A DNA stretch of 64,000 bases, from contig NC_071345.1 in NCBI RefSeq assembly GCF_027744825.2, positions 8,887,501 to 8,951,500 on the forward strand, given 5' to 3'. The notes under the pieces are model-generated. The model was not told where the DNA came from, did not search any database, and worked only from the letters and a program-made list of their open reading frames with translations. Source of the stretch: Synchiropus splendidus (Eukaryota > Chordata > Actinopteri > Syngnathiformes > Callionymidae). Both the position numbers and the translations under genes were made by a program. This document shows, one piece after another, positions 33,403 through 44,249 of the stretch; position 1 is the stretch's first letter, and each line of letters opens with the position of its first letter.

Positions 33403-33464
33403 TCTGTCTGTCTGTCTGTCCATCTATCTATCTATCTATCTATCTGTCTGTCTGTCTGTGTCTA

Positions 33465-33495
<31 letters not shown>

Positions 33496-33529
33496 GTCTG
33501 TCTGCCTGTCTCTGTCTATCTGTCTGTCC

Positions 33530-33605
<76 letters not shown>

Positions 33606-33612
33606 GTCTGTC

Positions 33613-33675
<63 letters not shown>

Positions 33676-33762
33676 GTCTGTCTGTCTGTCTGTCTCTATC
33701 TATCTGTCTTTCTGTCTGTCTTTCTGTCTGTCTGTCTGTTATCTGTCTGTCTGTCTGTCTAT
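32969..33762. repeat. (TCTA)n/(TCTG)n tetranucleotide array, about 0.8 kb
   Basis: A long compound microsatellite alternating blocks of CTAT and CTGT units, with rare CCAT and CCGT variants. Because 4 and 3 share no factor, all three + frames stay open and give Ser-Ile-Tyr-Leu / Ser-Val-Cys-Leu artefact proteins of about 250-280 aa. Confidence 0.98.
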
Positions 33763-35416
33763 TTACATATATTTTTGAAAAAAAAACATATAGCTAAATA
33801 ATTAAATAATATATCATAAAATGGAAGCGATTTGTGGATGTAATTTAAATTTCTTAAAAACAAACAATAACAAAAAACAAAACCTAAAAAGTCAGGATAA
33901 TTTTGGTCTCATGTCCAAGTGGATGAAGAAGTTTGGACTCTCAGACACACGCTGTTTAATAGGTCAAGCTAACGTGGTAAAGTATATAAATTTAGAGCAT
34001 CTATAGATGATTTTTATTTTCATGTTCCTGTCTATAAGGATGTCTGATCTAAAACTCAAGGGTCAAATCCGGCTTGAAAAATGATCTTTATGTGGCCTGT
34101 GAAAGCTGTCAGTAGCAGATTAAAAAACTATCCTTTGACCGCAGATCTTCCATGAAAAACAATGTGTATTTTGAACCGAGTTTCATCTTCAATCATTTCG
34201 GAACTATTTTCCCACCAAAATAAACAAAAATGTGTGCTCATTTTAGCACCATTCCGACAACATTCCTGGAGCATAATCACCCCCTGGTGTCCTGGAGAAC
34301 CTCACATTTCAACCGAATCAATGCTTAGAAACGCAGCTTCACCCTCTTGTTTTTGTGATTATTTCTGTGGAAACCTGTTTCTAGTTGAGTTTGAATAATC
34401 CTCGCCTGGTTGGTGTGTGTCCACAGAACTTCCTCCGTATCCAAACAACCAGCTCCGGTCTGTCCGTGACTCCTGCGGCCCTAAATCAATGATCCATAAT
34501 GAGTGTTCCCACCGACGCGCTCGGAAGCCGAGGAATCCGGCTGCGATCCGCCATCACTAAATGGTAAGTGGCTGGTATTGTGCCTCGGCATGGGGGAACA
34601 GGAAACATGGACGTGAGTGTGGGAGCTCTTGGGCTGCATGCAAAATGAAAATGTCACAGTGATAAAGAGTGTACCTTCCTCACCCAGGAGTGTGTGTGTG
34701 TGTGTGTGTGTGTGTCAGATGGGTCGGAAGTGGCCCGGCGGCGCGCTGTAAATCCATAAGTTGCTGATAGCCACACACTGCTATTCATTCCTAGAAGTGG
34801 AGCTCGTGAAATGTGAAGTCAGGGAATCCAAGCACGTCCCTCCTCCTCCTTCTTTATAGAACGTAAAACGTAACAAAGTAAATACAGCGAGGTGCTGCTG
34901 AGAAACGAGTGGTATCTGTGAGAGCAGACAACAGTGAGGACATGTGAAAATCATAACGCGCCTCTTGAGAAATGATTCCCCGGCTGTTGGACCGAGCTTA
35001 TGTAGTGCAGCATGAATGAAGCCCTTAAAGGTATCACTTTTCAGTCAATAAATAGGGAATCGGACCCGTGGTTCAGTGGGAGTTGAACTTGTGGGACGCA
35101 CACACGCGCTCTGTTCGCCGACTTTGTGTGTGAAACTTGGGATTTAAATCGATGCTCAGGCTGCAGCAGGGAGTTCAGGGTGTTGTAGTTTCGGCTGTGG
35201 ATCTGCAGATACACAACACAGATAGATAGAAGACATGCGGTCGCACACACGTCCAGTCGGCCAATTTTTCAGTATCTAGTTCAATGTTTACAAACCTTTG
35301 TGCTGCAGCCTGTTTGGTTCGGAGTGAACCAATGTCTCTGATTTCCTCCCACAGAAGGGGTTAATCGCTGACTCCAACTGAGGTCTGAGTGGTCCAGGAT
35401 GGCTTCTGTCTTAGAC
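33763..35416. other. Intergenic, nothing recognised
   Basis: Apart from a short (GT)n at about 34690-34715, I see no gene, repeat end or RNA gene. 34430-34600 is repeat-free and moderately GC-rich. Confidence 0.45.
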
Positions 35417-35900
35417 CAGACCTGGGCAAAGTGCGGCTCAGGCGCCATATACGGCCCTTTGTCTCCATTTTTGCGGCCCTCATGAGGTCAGACTAAAGCT
35501 ATAGCTGTAGTAATGTTTCTCGCAATTCTTTTGTCCTGTTATGTTTTCAGGCATGACTGGTTCGACTGTAAATATAACACTGAAGATTCCCCTTTTTTCG
35601 CCTCTTGCCATTTTTGCGAGTATTTTTTGGTCCTCAAAATAGATTGAAAGAATGTTGAGGAAAAAAAAGTCTTTCTTAGACATTTGTGATGATTTATATT
35701 GAAATAAAATGCATCTAAAATGAAACATTTTATGGGTTTCATGGTGCACTTACACTTAATATAATATATGACTTACATTTGACCTTTTTAGGTCCATTTT
35801 GTCCTTGTTATTTAAGCATATATTTTTTATTTTCCCCTTCATGTTTCATAGTCATCGCCCTCTTTCTTTCGGCACAATGGCCCCTCTCAACAGTCACAGT
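35417..35900 (+). mobile_element. hAT-like interspersed repeat, copy 1
   Basis: Begins CAGACCTGGGCAAAGTGCGG, a hAT-type terminal word. It shares with 60324-60580 the segments CCTCATGAGGTCAGACTAAA, GACTGGTTCGACTGTAAATA and TTTTGCGAGTATTT. A right-end-like segment (ATGGCCCCTCTCAACAG, near 35877) also recurs near 52130. No transposase is readable. The exact right end is uncertain. Confidence 0.55.
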
Positions 35901-38193
35901 TACTAGTGTGGCCCTGTAGGACATTTCATTGCCCTCCTCTGCTCTGGACCCACTTATCTGACCTCAGAAAAACGATAATTAGAAACGTTAAATTAACTTT
36001 TCTTTGTTGTTTTTTGGGGGGGCATTGCTTCTTAGTCCCTCGAAAAAATTTACTTTCCGTTATTTCAACTTTTCAATGGTTTAATGTGGGATATTTGTCT
36101 TTAAAGTTTTATAAAAAAAAAAAAGAAATCTTTCTGCAGGTTAGCGTCGTAAGTAAAAGAGCACTCACACCAAACACAGTCGCGGACTGCGGCAGCTCTG
36201 CGTGAAGTGGTGTCACACGTCACAGAAGGTGTCTGTCCGCTGAGTCAGTCTGAGGCAGACCAATGTCAATTGACCAGTCCGACGCATGTCTGTGACCAGC
36301 GGGTGTTTTGTCCAACAACTTGATTTTATTATTTCGTAATTATTTTTGCTTAAATGTTTTTGAGTCAAACTTGCTGATATATTCTTGTAACTTGATATGG
36401 AAACTAGTCAAGATCACTGGTCGCCATTGTTCATCAAGTGAAGTTGTCTTGGTGCCGGTGTCGCCAGCCGTGCCGTCATGTTGACACATCGAGAGTTTTA
36501 TTTTGAAAATGTACCAAATATACAGGTACCACTCTTTTTTCCTTCTTGCATGAAAGACTGCCACGTGACTTGATCCTATCTTAGCGGCGTGGAGGCGACA
36601 AGGTGCCGGCATGGATTTGATGTTGATGAAGAGCGGGCACCTGAAGAAGAGCCATTTGACCATTCGCCTTTGTCCCGTCTTTGTGCAACTGGCAGGAATC
36701 AGAAATGCAGTCTTATAAATCTGTTCTCCCCAAGCTCTCCCTTCCTATAACGCGTCGAGGAGTCTATGATCGAAAAACATCTTCCTCTCGTGACAGAAGC
36801 GATGGGCGGCTCTCACACGTGGGACCTCTGACGATGGCACTTTGCTGAGCCAAACAGTGTCCTGGAAACTGACCTGCTCTGGTTGTCACGTGTCAATCTC
36901 CAGGATTCCAAATCCCACAATAGAACGAGAACTTTCACTTGGCTCGAGACACCAAACCGACCATCTTCCCCGGACTGTTGTGTGTGGTCGTCGGGAGGAG
37001 GGGGACGGGGGGAGCTGGCCTTCCACACGTCGACGCTGAAGTTGCTTCAAGTCAGTAGCTCATCTCTACTGTCTCCTCTTCACCCTCTTTCTTATGGATA
37101 TTCCTGTCTGGCTGACCTGGATTAACCCCTGCTGCCGCTCCGTGGATGACTCCCCAGAAAGATGGTCTCATAACGCACCTCGTCTCCAGGGGTATGTGGT
37201 GCATCTGGGCAGCAGATAAGAGAGAAGTGTCACTCTGAGAAGCCTTTCTCCCCTTTCTTCTCACCACTTTCTAATACCCGGCGCTGGTGCTCTCTTCCCA
37301 ACTCCTCACCTCTTCCGTCTCGGTGACGGCTGGGTACAATTAGGAGCGAATGCCTTTCGTCTTGTGAAGCCGGGGCTGGAGAGGGACGTTGTTATATTTG
37401 CGGGTGATGGAGAGGGGAGGAGAGGGACGGAATGGGCTTCAGATGGTCTCCGAGGGTGAAGACGAAAGGGGGGAATAAGGGGCTAAAGGAGAAGAGACAG
37501 ATCCTCTTCATGCTGAATGAAAGCGCTCTCCTCTGCTACGGCACATCACAGGCGGTTCGGGGAGAAAAGTGGTTTCCACCGAACTCTGGTTCCATTTATC
37601 TCTGGATGAAGCGCCACACACACACACGTTCACGACACACACACTGTACACTGTCTGAATGTGCTTTGATTCCTGATTGCTTTGGTTTCTGCGGCAGCTC
37701 GCTCAGGTTACCGGTTCGAGTCCGTGCGTGTGGAGAAGCGCGGTGACGCTGAGCGCCGCGCCGCTATTATTAGCTCCGTTCCAAAGACCTGCTTCTTTCC
37801 CCTTCTCCTGTCTGACACTGGCGTTTCATTATTATCTGGCTCCGCTGCATGAAGGCCACCGCTATCACTACAGGGAGCGGTGGAGAGGGAGGGGGGCCGG
37901 CAACCCTGTCCTCATTCCAGTAAAGCTTTTTATAGACTCCCTGCTACGCTGTGCTACTTTGTCTCGGTCTCAAGGTACTTCTCACAGTGGTTGAGATTCA
38001 TTTAGGACACGTTCTCTGATGAGGCTGCAGGAAAGACACCAGGGTCGGAACGTTGTTGCATCCAGGTCATTTTACAGCAGAGACTCATGAGTCACAGCGA
38101 TGCCACCTTGTCGTGAACTTACAAAGTGTGTCACAGGTGAGGCTAACAAACTGCTTTTATACTTTCCCTCGCCGCCGTTTTGATTCATGAATA
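35901..38193. other. Intergenic, nothing recognised
   Basis: 36800-38000 is repeat-poor and moderately GC-rich, with a short CA run near 37616. A GGTTCGAGTCC word at about 37710 resembles a tRNA B box but has no tRNA around it. No gene structure is recognised. Confidence 0.45.
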
Positions 38194-38917
38194 CAGAGGA
38201 ACCTCGGTTTTTGAACGTCCCAGAATTCGAACAAATCGGAGTTCAAATTAAAATTTCGAGATTTTTTTTGCTTTGGATTTCGAACAAAAATCCAGATCTC
38301 GAATGGCCCCAAAAAAAGCCGGAAAAAACATAACGTACGTGGACCGATCAGCTGACCCACGACGCGCTTTGTTATTGTGAATAACGCAGCCTCTGTATGC
38401 AGACGTGTCCCGTTAGCTACATTAACTGACTGTTTTTTCTTCATATTGAGGTGTAAAACCTTTCCTGTCTCCGCACTGGACCGTGGTAGAGTGTCACAGG
38501 GGAGGTGCTCGCTCTCCACACCTCCACTCCAGGGTTTGATGTCCTGTTGTGGGCTGGAGCTGGGACAGGGATGAGGCGAGTCTGGGACAGAGCGTGACTT
38601 GGTTTATGACTTTGTCACAGCCAAACTGCACAGAAGCGCACATTCAGAGCTGGACACGCACCGGGCACCTCTTCACTTCTGGAGAGACGTCACTCACTCG
38701 GCAACCCCTCCCACATGCAGCGGCCACACACATAGAGGAACAGCGCACCTGCAGCAGACACTCTACATTCACTCCTACAAAAGCCTCTTTTAAGGCTTGG
38801 AACGCATTACTTCTTTTTCCATCCATTGTAATGGGAAAAATCCATTCAGATTTCCAACCAATCGCTTCTCGAACGGCCGTCTGGAACGGATTGTGGTCAA
38901 GAACGGAGGTAGCACTG
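38194..38917. mobile_element. Non-autonomous TIR element, copy 2 (about 0.72 kb)
   Basis: Direct-orientation partner of 1999-2682. The left end CAGAGGAACCTCGGTTTTTG and the complement of the right end CAGTGCTACCTCCGTTCTTG form an imperfect TIR. TA lies immediately outside both ends (38192-38193 and 38918-38919), consistent with a Tc1/mariner-type target duplication. The core is nearly identical to copy 1; differences are small indels near the left end and near 38468. No transposase is recognisable. Confidence 0.8.
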
Positions 38918-38919
38918 TA

Positions 38920-40522
38920 CTTCGGAAAGATCCACTGGAAAAAAAAATCAAAGCAGCTTAACCTATTGGTTCAGGAGTTATAACTGCATGTTATTCCATA
39001 CTTGTACATACATTTAGTGTCATGTTTTACTTTTAAAACTAAATTACTTCACCTTAACATTCGGCCTATGCTAACTTCATCTTGTTTACACCGTCGATAA
39101 CAGCGTTAGCTGTAAAATGCAGTGTTTAAGGGGACCATAATAGCTCCCATTAAACACTGCATTTTATTCTTTAAATACATTGAATTAATAATGAATTTGA
39201 CTTTTTTGGGGGGTCACCAAAGTCAGACCAGTGGAGCATAGATCAATATGCTAATCTGAAACCTAACTTTCCCAAAAATAAAAGGACAAAACTGTCGCAA
39301 AAAGCTAACACTAGCACATAAATACGGCTCTGCTAAAGCCGTCCACCCTTGTATCGATTCCTCGAAGCGTCTGACTCTCTCCAACACTCGGCCCGACACC
39401 TCCGCCTCCAGACACTATCTTGACCGGCAAACATTTCGAGGGCAGGATCCTGTTTGTGATCGTGACATATCACACTTCACAGTCATCCCAGCGGCGTATC
39501 AGCTCCCACGTTACTGTATACACACTCCTCGCGCGACCCCCCACCTCACCAAGTGTCTTCCATTACAGATAAGTGCGGCGATATTGACAAGGTCATGGCG
39601 GAGCAGCGGCGCCTTGACCTCCGACACAACTGTCCAGATGGTCACGAGGGATGGAAGGCGAAACTCGACACTTCTCTCCGTACAATCATGTCAAGTAGCA
39701 GTCGCTTCTCTGAACTGACCAACAAGCCGCTCACCAGATTTGGCTGGTTTTATCAGCGTAGCCCTTAGCTAGCGTCTCCTCACCCACTCCCTCAAATCAT
39801 AAAAGCCGATTCAGGCGGTGTTTAACTGTGGAAACACTTCAGGGAGCTGTACTTCCTTCCAGAGTTTGAGCACCGCGCTGGTGAGTCAGTGATGATGTCC
39901 GTGCTGTTAAACCTCAGACCTGTTGCTCATGATGCTCACGAGGTAGCGCAGGATCCCAGGCTGACTAATGGGCTGACAAGGCTTGCTGTGAGCAAGCTCT
40001 CGCTACTGGGTGGCCATGTTTGTCAGGTCGGGAATGAACCAAATGGTGCTGAAAAGATTTTGGGTCCAGTCCAGAACATGTTCTCCAAACAGAAATTGGG
40101 ACTACTGGAGTTCTTTATCCTGTCACTGAGAGCTTGCATTTGCTTTTCTGAATTTGCTACGATATCATCTTTTGTAACAAAAAAGTTGTATCCTATTTGG
40201 TACCCATTGTAATGTATGACTTTAGAGGGCTTTTATTTTGAAATTCAGTAACCAAATTTGTGTCTTTTTTTCATCTAGTTTTTTAACCCAACTTCAGGTC
40301 TGTTTGTTTTCCTTCTGCTTGCATGGGTTTCTTGCTGGCGCTCCGGTTTCCTCCTACAGTGCCATACATCAGTGAAATAAGCACTGTGAGTTTGCCCTCA
40401 GTGACTGCTCTCCAGCAGGTCCATAACCTCTTATACAGAGTAGAAGCCTCAATATTCAATGAAGCCTTAATGTTTTCATTCAGGACTGTCAATAGATCCG
40501 AATATTTTATCTCATTTTCTCG
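38920..40522. other. Intergenic; one strong hairpin, no gene recognised
   Basis: Contains a perfect 17-bp inverted repeat (39113-39129 and 39150-39166, 20-bp spacer). Frames at 39553-39765 and 39889-40209 are open but have no recognisable family or clear splice partners, so I do not call them genes. Confidence 0.4.
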
Positions 40523-40675
40523 CACTAAAGATGAGTTAACTCACGATTAACTGCAGATTAATCACATATTCTGTTCTAAATGTAACACAAGGAAAGGATG
40601 GGTTGTCACATTTACAACAGATAAAAAAATGTCTGATTTATTTGTTATTAATCGTGAGTTAACTCAGCTTTAGTG
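40523..40675. mobile_element. Foldback/MITE with 28-bp TIRs
   Basis: Arms 40523-40550 and 40648-40675 match in 27 of 28 positions when reverse-complemented (CACTAAAGATGAGTTAAC on the left). The internal ~97 bp is non-coding. The element is short enough to be a small MITE or a foldback element. Confidence 0.75.
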
Positions 40676-40773
40676 TGGTTGTGTGACTCATTGAGATAAG
40701 ATTCCAATCTATTGGTAGCCCTGCTTTTATTGTCCTCCCATGGCGGAATTTTTTTCTGTAGTTTTCTTTATTT

Positions 40774-40777
<4 letters not shown>

Positions 40778-40812
<35 letters not shown>
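40778..40812. repeat. (AT)n microsatellite
   Basis: Pure AT dinucleotide run of about 35 bp. Confidence 0.95.
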
Positions 40813-40813
<1 letters not shown>

Positions 40814-40867
40814 CAAAAACTAAGCAAAATTTAAACCATGTTAATTTTTTTAAATTAACAATACTTT

Positions 40868-41205
40868 ACACAGTTTATACACGTTTAAAATGTATTTCAC
40901 AAACGTTTATTTTCTCTTTATGAAACCTTGCATCAGTTAAAAGCAGCCGGACGTCCTGTCTTTACTCTTACTCTCACTAACTTTACTCTCTGGTCTGGTT
41001 GAAGTAAACACAACCAATCTGTCCAGTCTGACTGCGGATGGCTCTTCTTCAGGTGCTTTAAGTGAGAGCATCTTCTTTCTTCTACTACCAACCTTCACCT
41101 ATTTTTCTTTTATATTGCTATTTTTGAGCGGGACATTGCTACTTATGATGCCAAAGTTTTGTTTACTAGCGCATCACTTTTGTGCTGCTTTCATTTGTTC
41201 TTTCT
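40868..41205 (+). repeat. Duplicated segment A, copy 1
   Basis: Shares with 42699-43000 a direct, roughly 80% identical stretch. It includes GAGAGCATCTTCTTTCTTCT, CTACCAACCTTCACCTATTT and GATGCCAAAGTTTTGTTTAC. It is non-coding. It is either a local duplication or two copies of an unnamed interspersed repeat. Confidence 0.7.
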
Positions 41206-42599
41206 TTCTTGTTCCAAATGAAGCCGTTGGATCACTAAAGAGTTTGACCTCTAGTGGGCCAAATTAGACTGTTGCCTCTGACGTGTCTCTTGTCTGTGTG
41301 GTCTGTTTGGTACACATCCTTGACAAACTGATGAATTCTTCTTATCTGTCATCCATCGACAAGTCAACATCTTATCAATGCTGCTACACACTCTGGCCAA
41401 ATACCACAACCCCAGGGCCGCAGTGGCAGGCCAAAGTTCACCTGTCCCCGATCTGACCTCCGAGCGACGCTTTCCAAAGTGATTGACCACCAGCACAAAA
41501 GAGCCCCAGTGGTCCGTGGTCCGCGAGGTTCTGGTCCATCCGTTAGCCACAGCAGGGGCAGATCGGGGAAAGGTTTCCGGGTCAGGGGTCAGAGAGATGC
41601 CACATGCTCGGTCGTCTGTCACATGGACCCGTCTTCTCGGATGACAGTGGACGGCTTTGAGGGTCTGTCCACTCGCAGATGGGCGCGATTCATTCATGCT
41701 CGTGGTTCCCTCTCGGGGGGTGCGACATGTGACTCGGAGGATGATCCAAATTGGACCAAAGTGTTTGGAGTGCCATTTAGAAGCCGAGGAGGCGGCGTGC
41801 CAAGCGCGCGGTTTGATATCACCGTGGTGGAGGCTTCATTTTAGATTTCCTGTCTCTGCCTGGTTCACACACCGCTGGTCAGATGCTTACAGACCAGAGG
41901 TGACCCTGGCCACACGGAGAACACGGCTCGGTTCCATGGTTACTGCTGAGGAGGTGAAATGTGAGCCAGATCACTGTCCTGGATCGATGGACTCGCCCCG
42001 GCTGCCGTCCCAGGAGTGCGCTGGCTCTCTATCACTGTCACCACCGTGTCTCTCCCGTCCTCCGCAGCAGCCCTTTCTCTGCGTCTTCCTCCTCTGCGTA
42101 TACGCCTGAATATTCCCTTGATCGAACCTATAAAACACACTTATCATTCAGCGTTCTGCGAGCCTCCTGATAAACGCTCGCACTTTGATCCTCTCACTTC
42201 CTTGCTATCGATTGTTTAGTAGCTGTGGACGAAGGATGCCGCAGGGAGGTCGTTCATTTCCTCGCTCCGTCTGGGCGTAAAATAGATACCACCATTTACT
42301 GTATCTCACCAGGAGCCTGCGGGTTCAGGTTACATCACGTCTGTTCCTACACTGAGTTTGTGCCGTGAAAACACGGTCTGTTTTGATTCAACGCAACCGA
42401 GACTACAGTCAATAGTTAGTTCTTTAATTCTCACTGAGAGCAAGGCAGAAACTGCAGTTATAATCTGACTCAGTCTCAAATATTATGATGAAGTATTTGT
42501 GCATAATACAGACAAATGAAAATGATATTTTTTTTTAGTTTGAGTCAACAAAGAAAACGGAACATAAAATAAACCATTGTCCTGCTGTTGATGTTACTT
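41206..42599. other. Intergenic, nothing recognised
   Basis: 41380-42130 is GC-richer, with overlapping open frames on both strands but no domain, start context or splice logic. No repeats are recognised. Confidence 0.4.
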
Positions 42600-43150
42600 A
42601 AGGTCTGTGCCTTCATGGGATTCAAACCTGTGACTTAAACTTATGATTCACTTGACTTGTTCTTTTTGAAGATTTTGCTTCACAATTTAACCCATTTCTG
42701 CACAGTTTAAACACATTTAAAATGTATTTACTCTTGTATCAGTTAAAGGCAGCCGGACGTTCTGTCTTTACTTTTACTCTTACTTACTTTACTCTCTGGT
42801 TTGCTGGCTCTTGGGGTTAAAGTAAACACATACCCAGCCCAGTGCAGCTGGCTCTTCTTCGAGTGCTTTTAGTGAGAGCATCTTCTTTCTTCTACTACCA
42901 ACCTTCACCTATTTTTCAATTATATTGCTATTTTTGCTAGTTATGATGCCAAAGTTTTGTTTACTAGCGCTTCAATTTTGTACCGCTATCATTTGTTAAA
43001 AAGAAAAAAAAACATCTCACCATCAAATGAATATTTAGCAGTCCTGCTGTTGTCTGCCACCGAGCTAAAGGTCTGTGCCTTCATGGGATTTGAACCTGTG
43101 ACTCAAACTAATGATTTACTTGACTTGTTCTTTTTGAAGATTTGCCACAT
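42600..43150 (+). repeat. Duplicated segments B, A copy 2 and B copy 2
   Basis: Segment B (42600-42680) carries GGTCTGTGCCTTCATGGGAT and GACTTGTTCTTTTTGAAGAT. It recurs at 43068-43147, flanking A copy 2 (42699-43000). The B-A-B order suggests unequal exchange or nested duplication. Confidence 0.65.
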
Positions 43151-44182
43151 CACAGGAAATCACTGTTTCATGATGCTGGAATCCTGAGTCTGTGTGAAAC
43201 ATCATGACCCTGGCTATTTTCCGACACTCCTGAACGTACCATCTGCAGATCAGTGAAGAAACGCGGCGAAAGCAAACCGGCGCGATGACGTGCGCGAACC
43301 AGTGGACCATCACATGCAAGTAGCTTGAGCTATGGTGGCCTGAAGTGGACAAAAAGTAAGTCTTACTAAAGAGGGATGCGAGAGACAGAATAAATATTGA
43401 CAGATATAAAATCAAAAAAGAAGCTTATACTTCACTTAAAACATGTAATAAGCACAGATGCTTTTACAGTGGCCTAAGTAAAACCCATTCTCATTAACGT
43501 TGCCACCGCTTCTCAAAACAAACTGATCAGAACCGATTCTCAAGGCTTCGATGTGGTATTGAGTCATCCACAGGAATAACACTACCGAACCAAAGTACCA
43601 TTAGTTTAAATGCAACCAAGTGAAAGTATTTGAGTAATAACCTCTGAGTGAAATCCACAGAAATCGTGGAAAATTGTGGCTCATACACAAATATCACAAC
43701 CCACAGCCACTTGATTGTTTTTGTAGCAATGTTCTACCAGGGATTCATTTCAACCGGCTTGTCGTTTTGAGTTTTATTTGATAGGAAAAGCGGACTTCAG
43801 CGTGAGTGTGTCTTTATGGCTCGGAAGGCCCACCTGAGAAGAGGCTGTTTCCTATTTCACAGTCGATTCTCCAGCCGCTTTGATGGTGTCAGCAGCAACA
43901 GCGGGCGACATGCACAGCCACATTCTCTTCATTATCACTCGGGGAACACTTTGGCCCAGCGCTGCTTCGGCTGCGACCCACTGTTTCAAGTCCAATATAA
44001 CAAAATGAGGCGGATTCCAGCCAGGAGGATTTTCCTGTAAAAGTCATCCTCTGGGTGAGGGCCATCAATCCGTCTTTGGCAGCGTTCCTCGCGGAAACAA
44101 GGATCACGTACAGTCAAAACAGAGCAGTGTTTGGTTTCTACCGCAGAGCGCCGCCAGACGCCGGTGGCAAGACCCTCACTGC

Positions 44183-44183
<1 letters not shown>
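43151..44183. other. Intergenic, nothing certain
   Basis: Holds an ~80-bp block (43830-43910) that resembles 45781-45860. No gene is recognised. Confidence 0.4.

Positions 44184-44248
<65 letters not shown>
44184..44248. repeat. (TA)n microsatellite
   Basis: TA/AT run of about 65 bp with one C interruption. It creates Ile-Tyr artefact frames on both strands. Confidence 0.95.
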
Positions 44249-44249
44249 G

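Noticed and set aside
32947..33801. Three overlapping + strand open frames of 249-284 codons rich in Ser, Leu, Tyr, Ile and Cys
   Set aside because: They are produced by the tetranucleotide array, which reads as the same 4-aa repeat in every frame. No gene structure surrounds them.
37677..37740. tRNA gene suggested by GGTTCGAGTCC
   Set aside because: Only a B-box-like word; no A box, acceptor stem or anticodon arm can be drawn around it.
43816..44040. A coding exon carrying HLRRGCFL, shared with 45667-46062
   Set aside because: The similarity lasts only about 80 bp, the frames diverge afterwards, and no splice sites or protein family support translation; kept only as a possible duplicated non-coding block.
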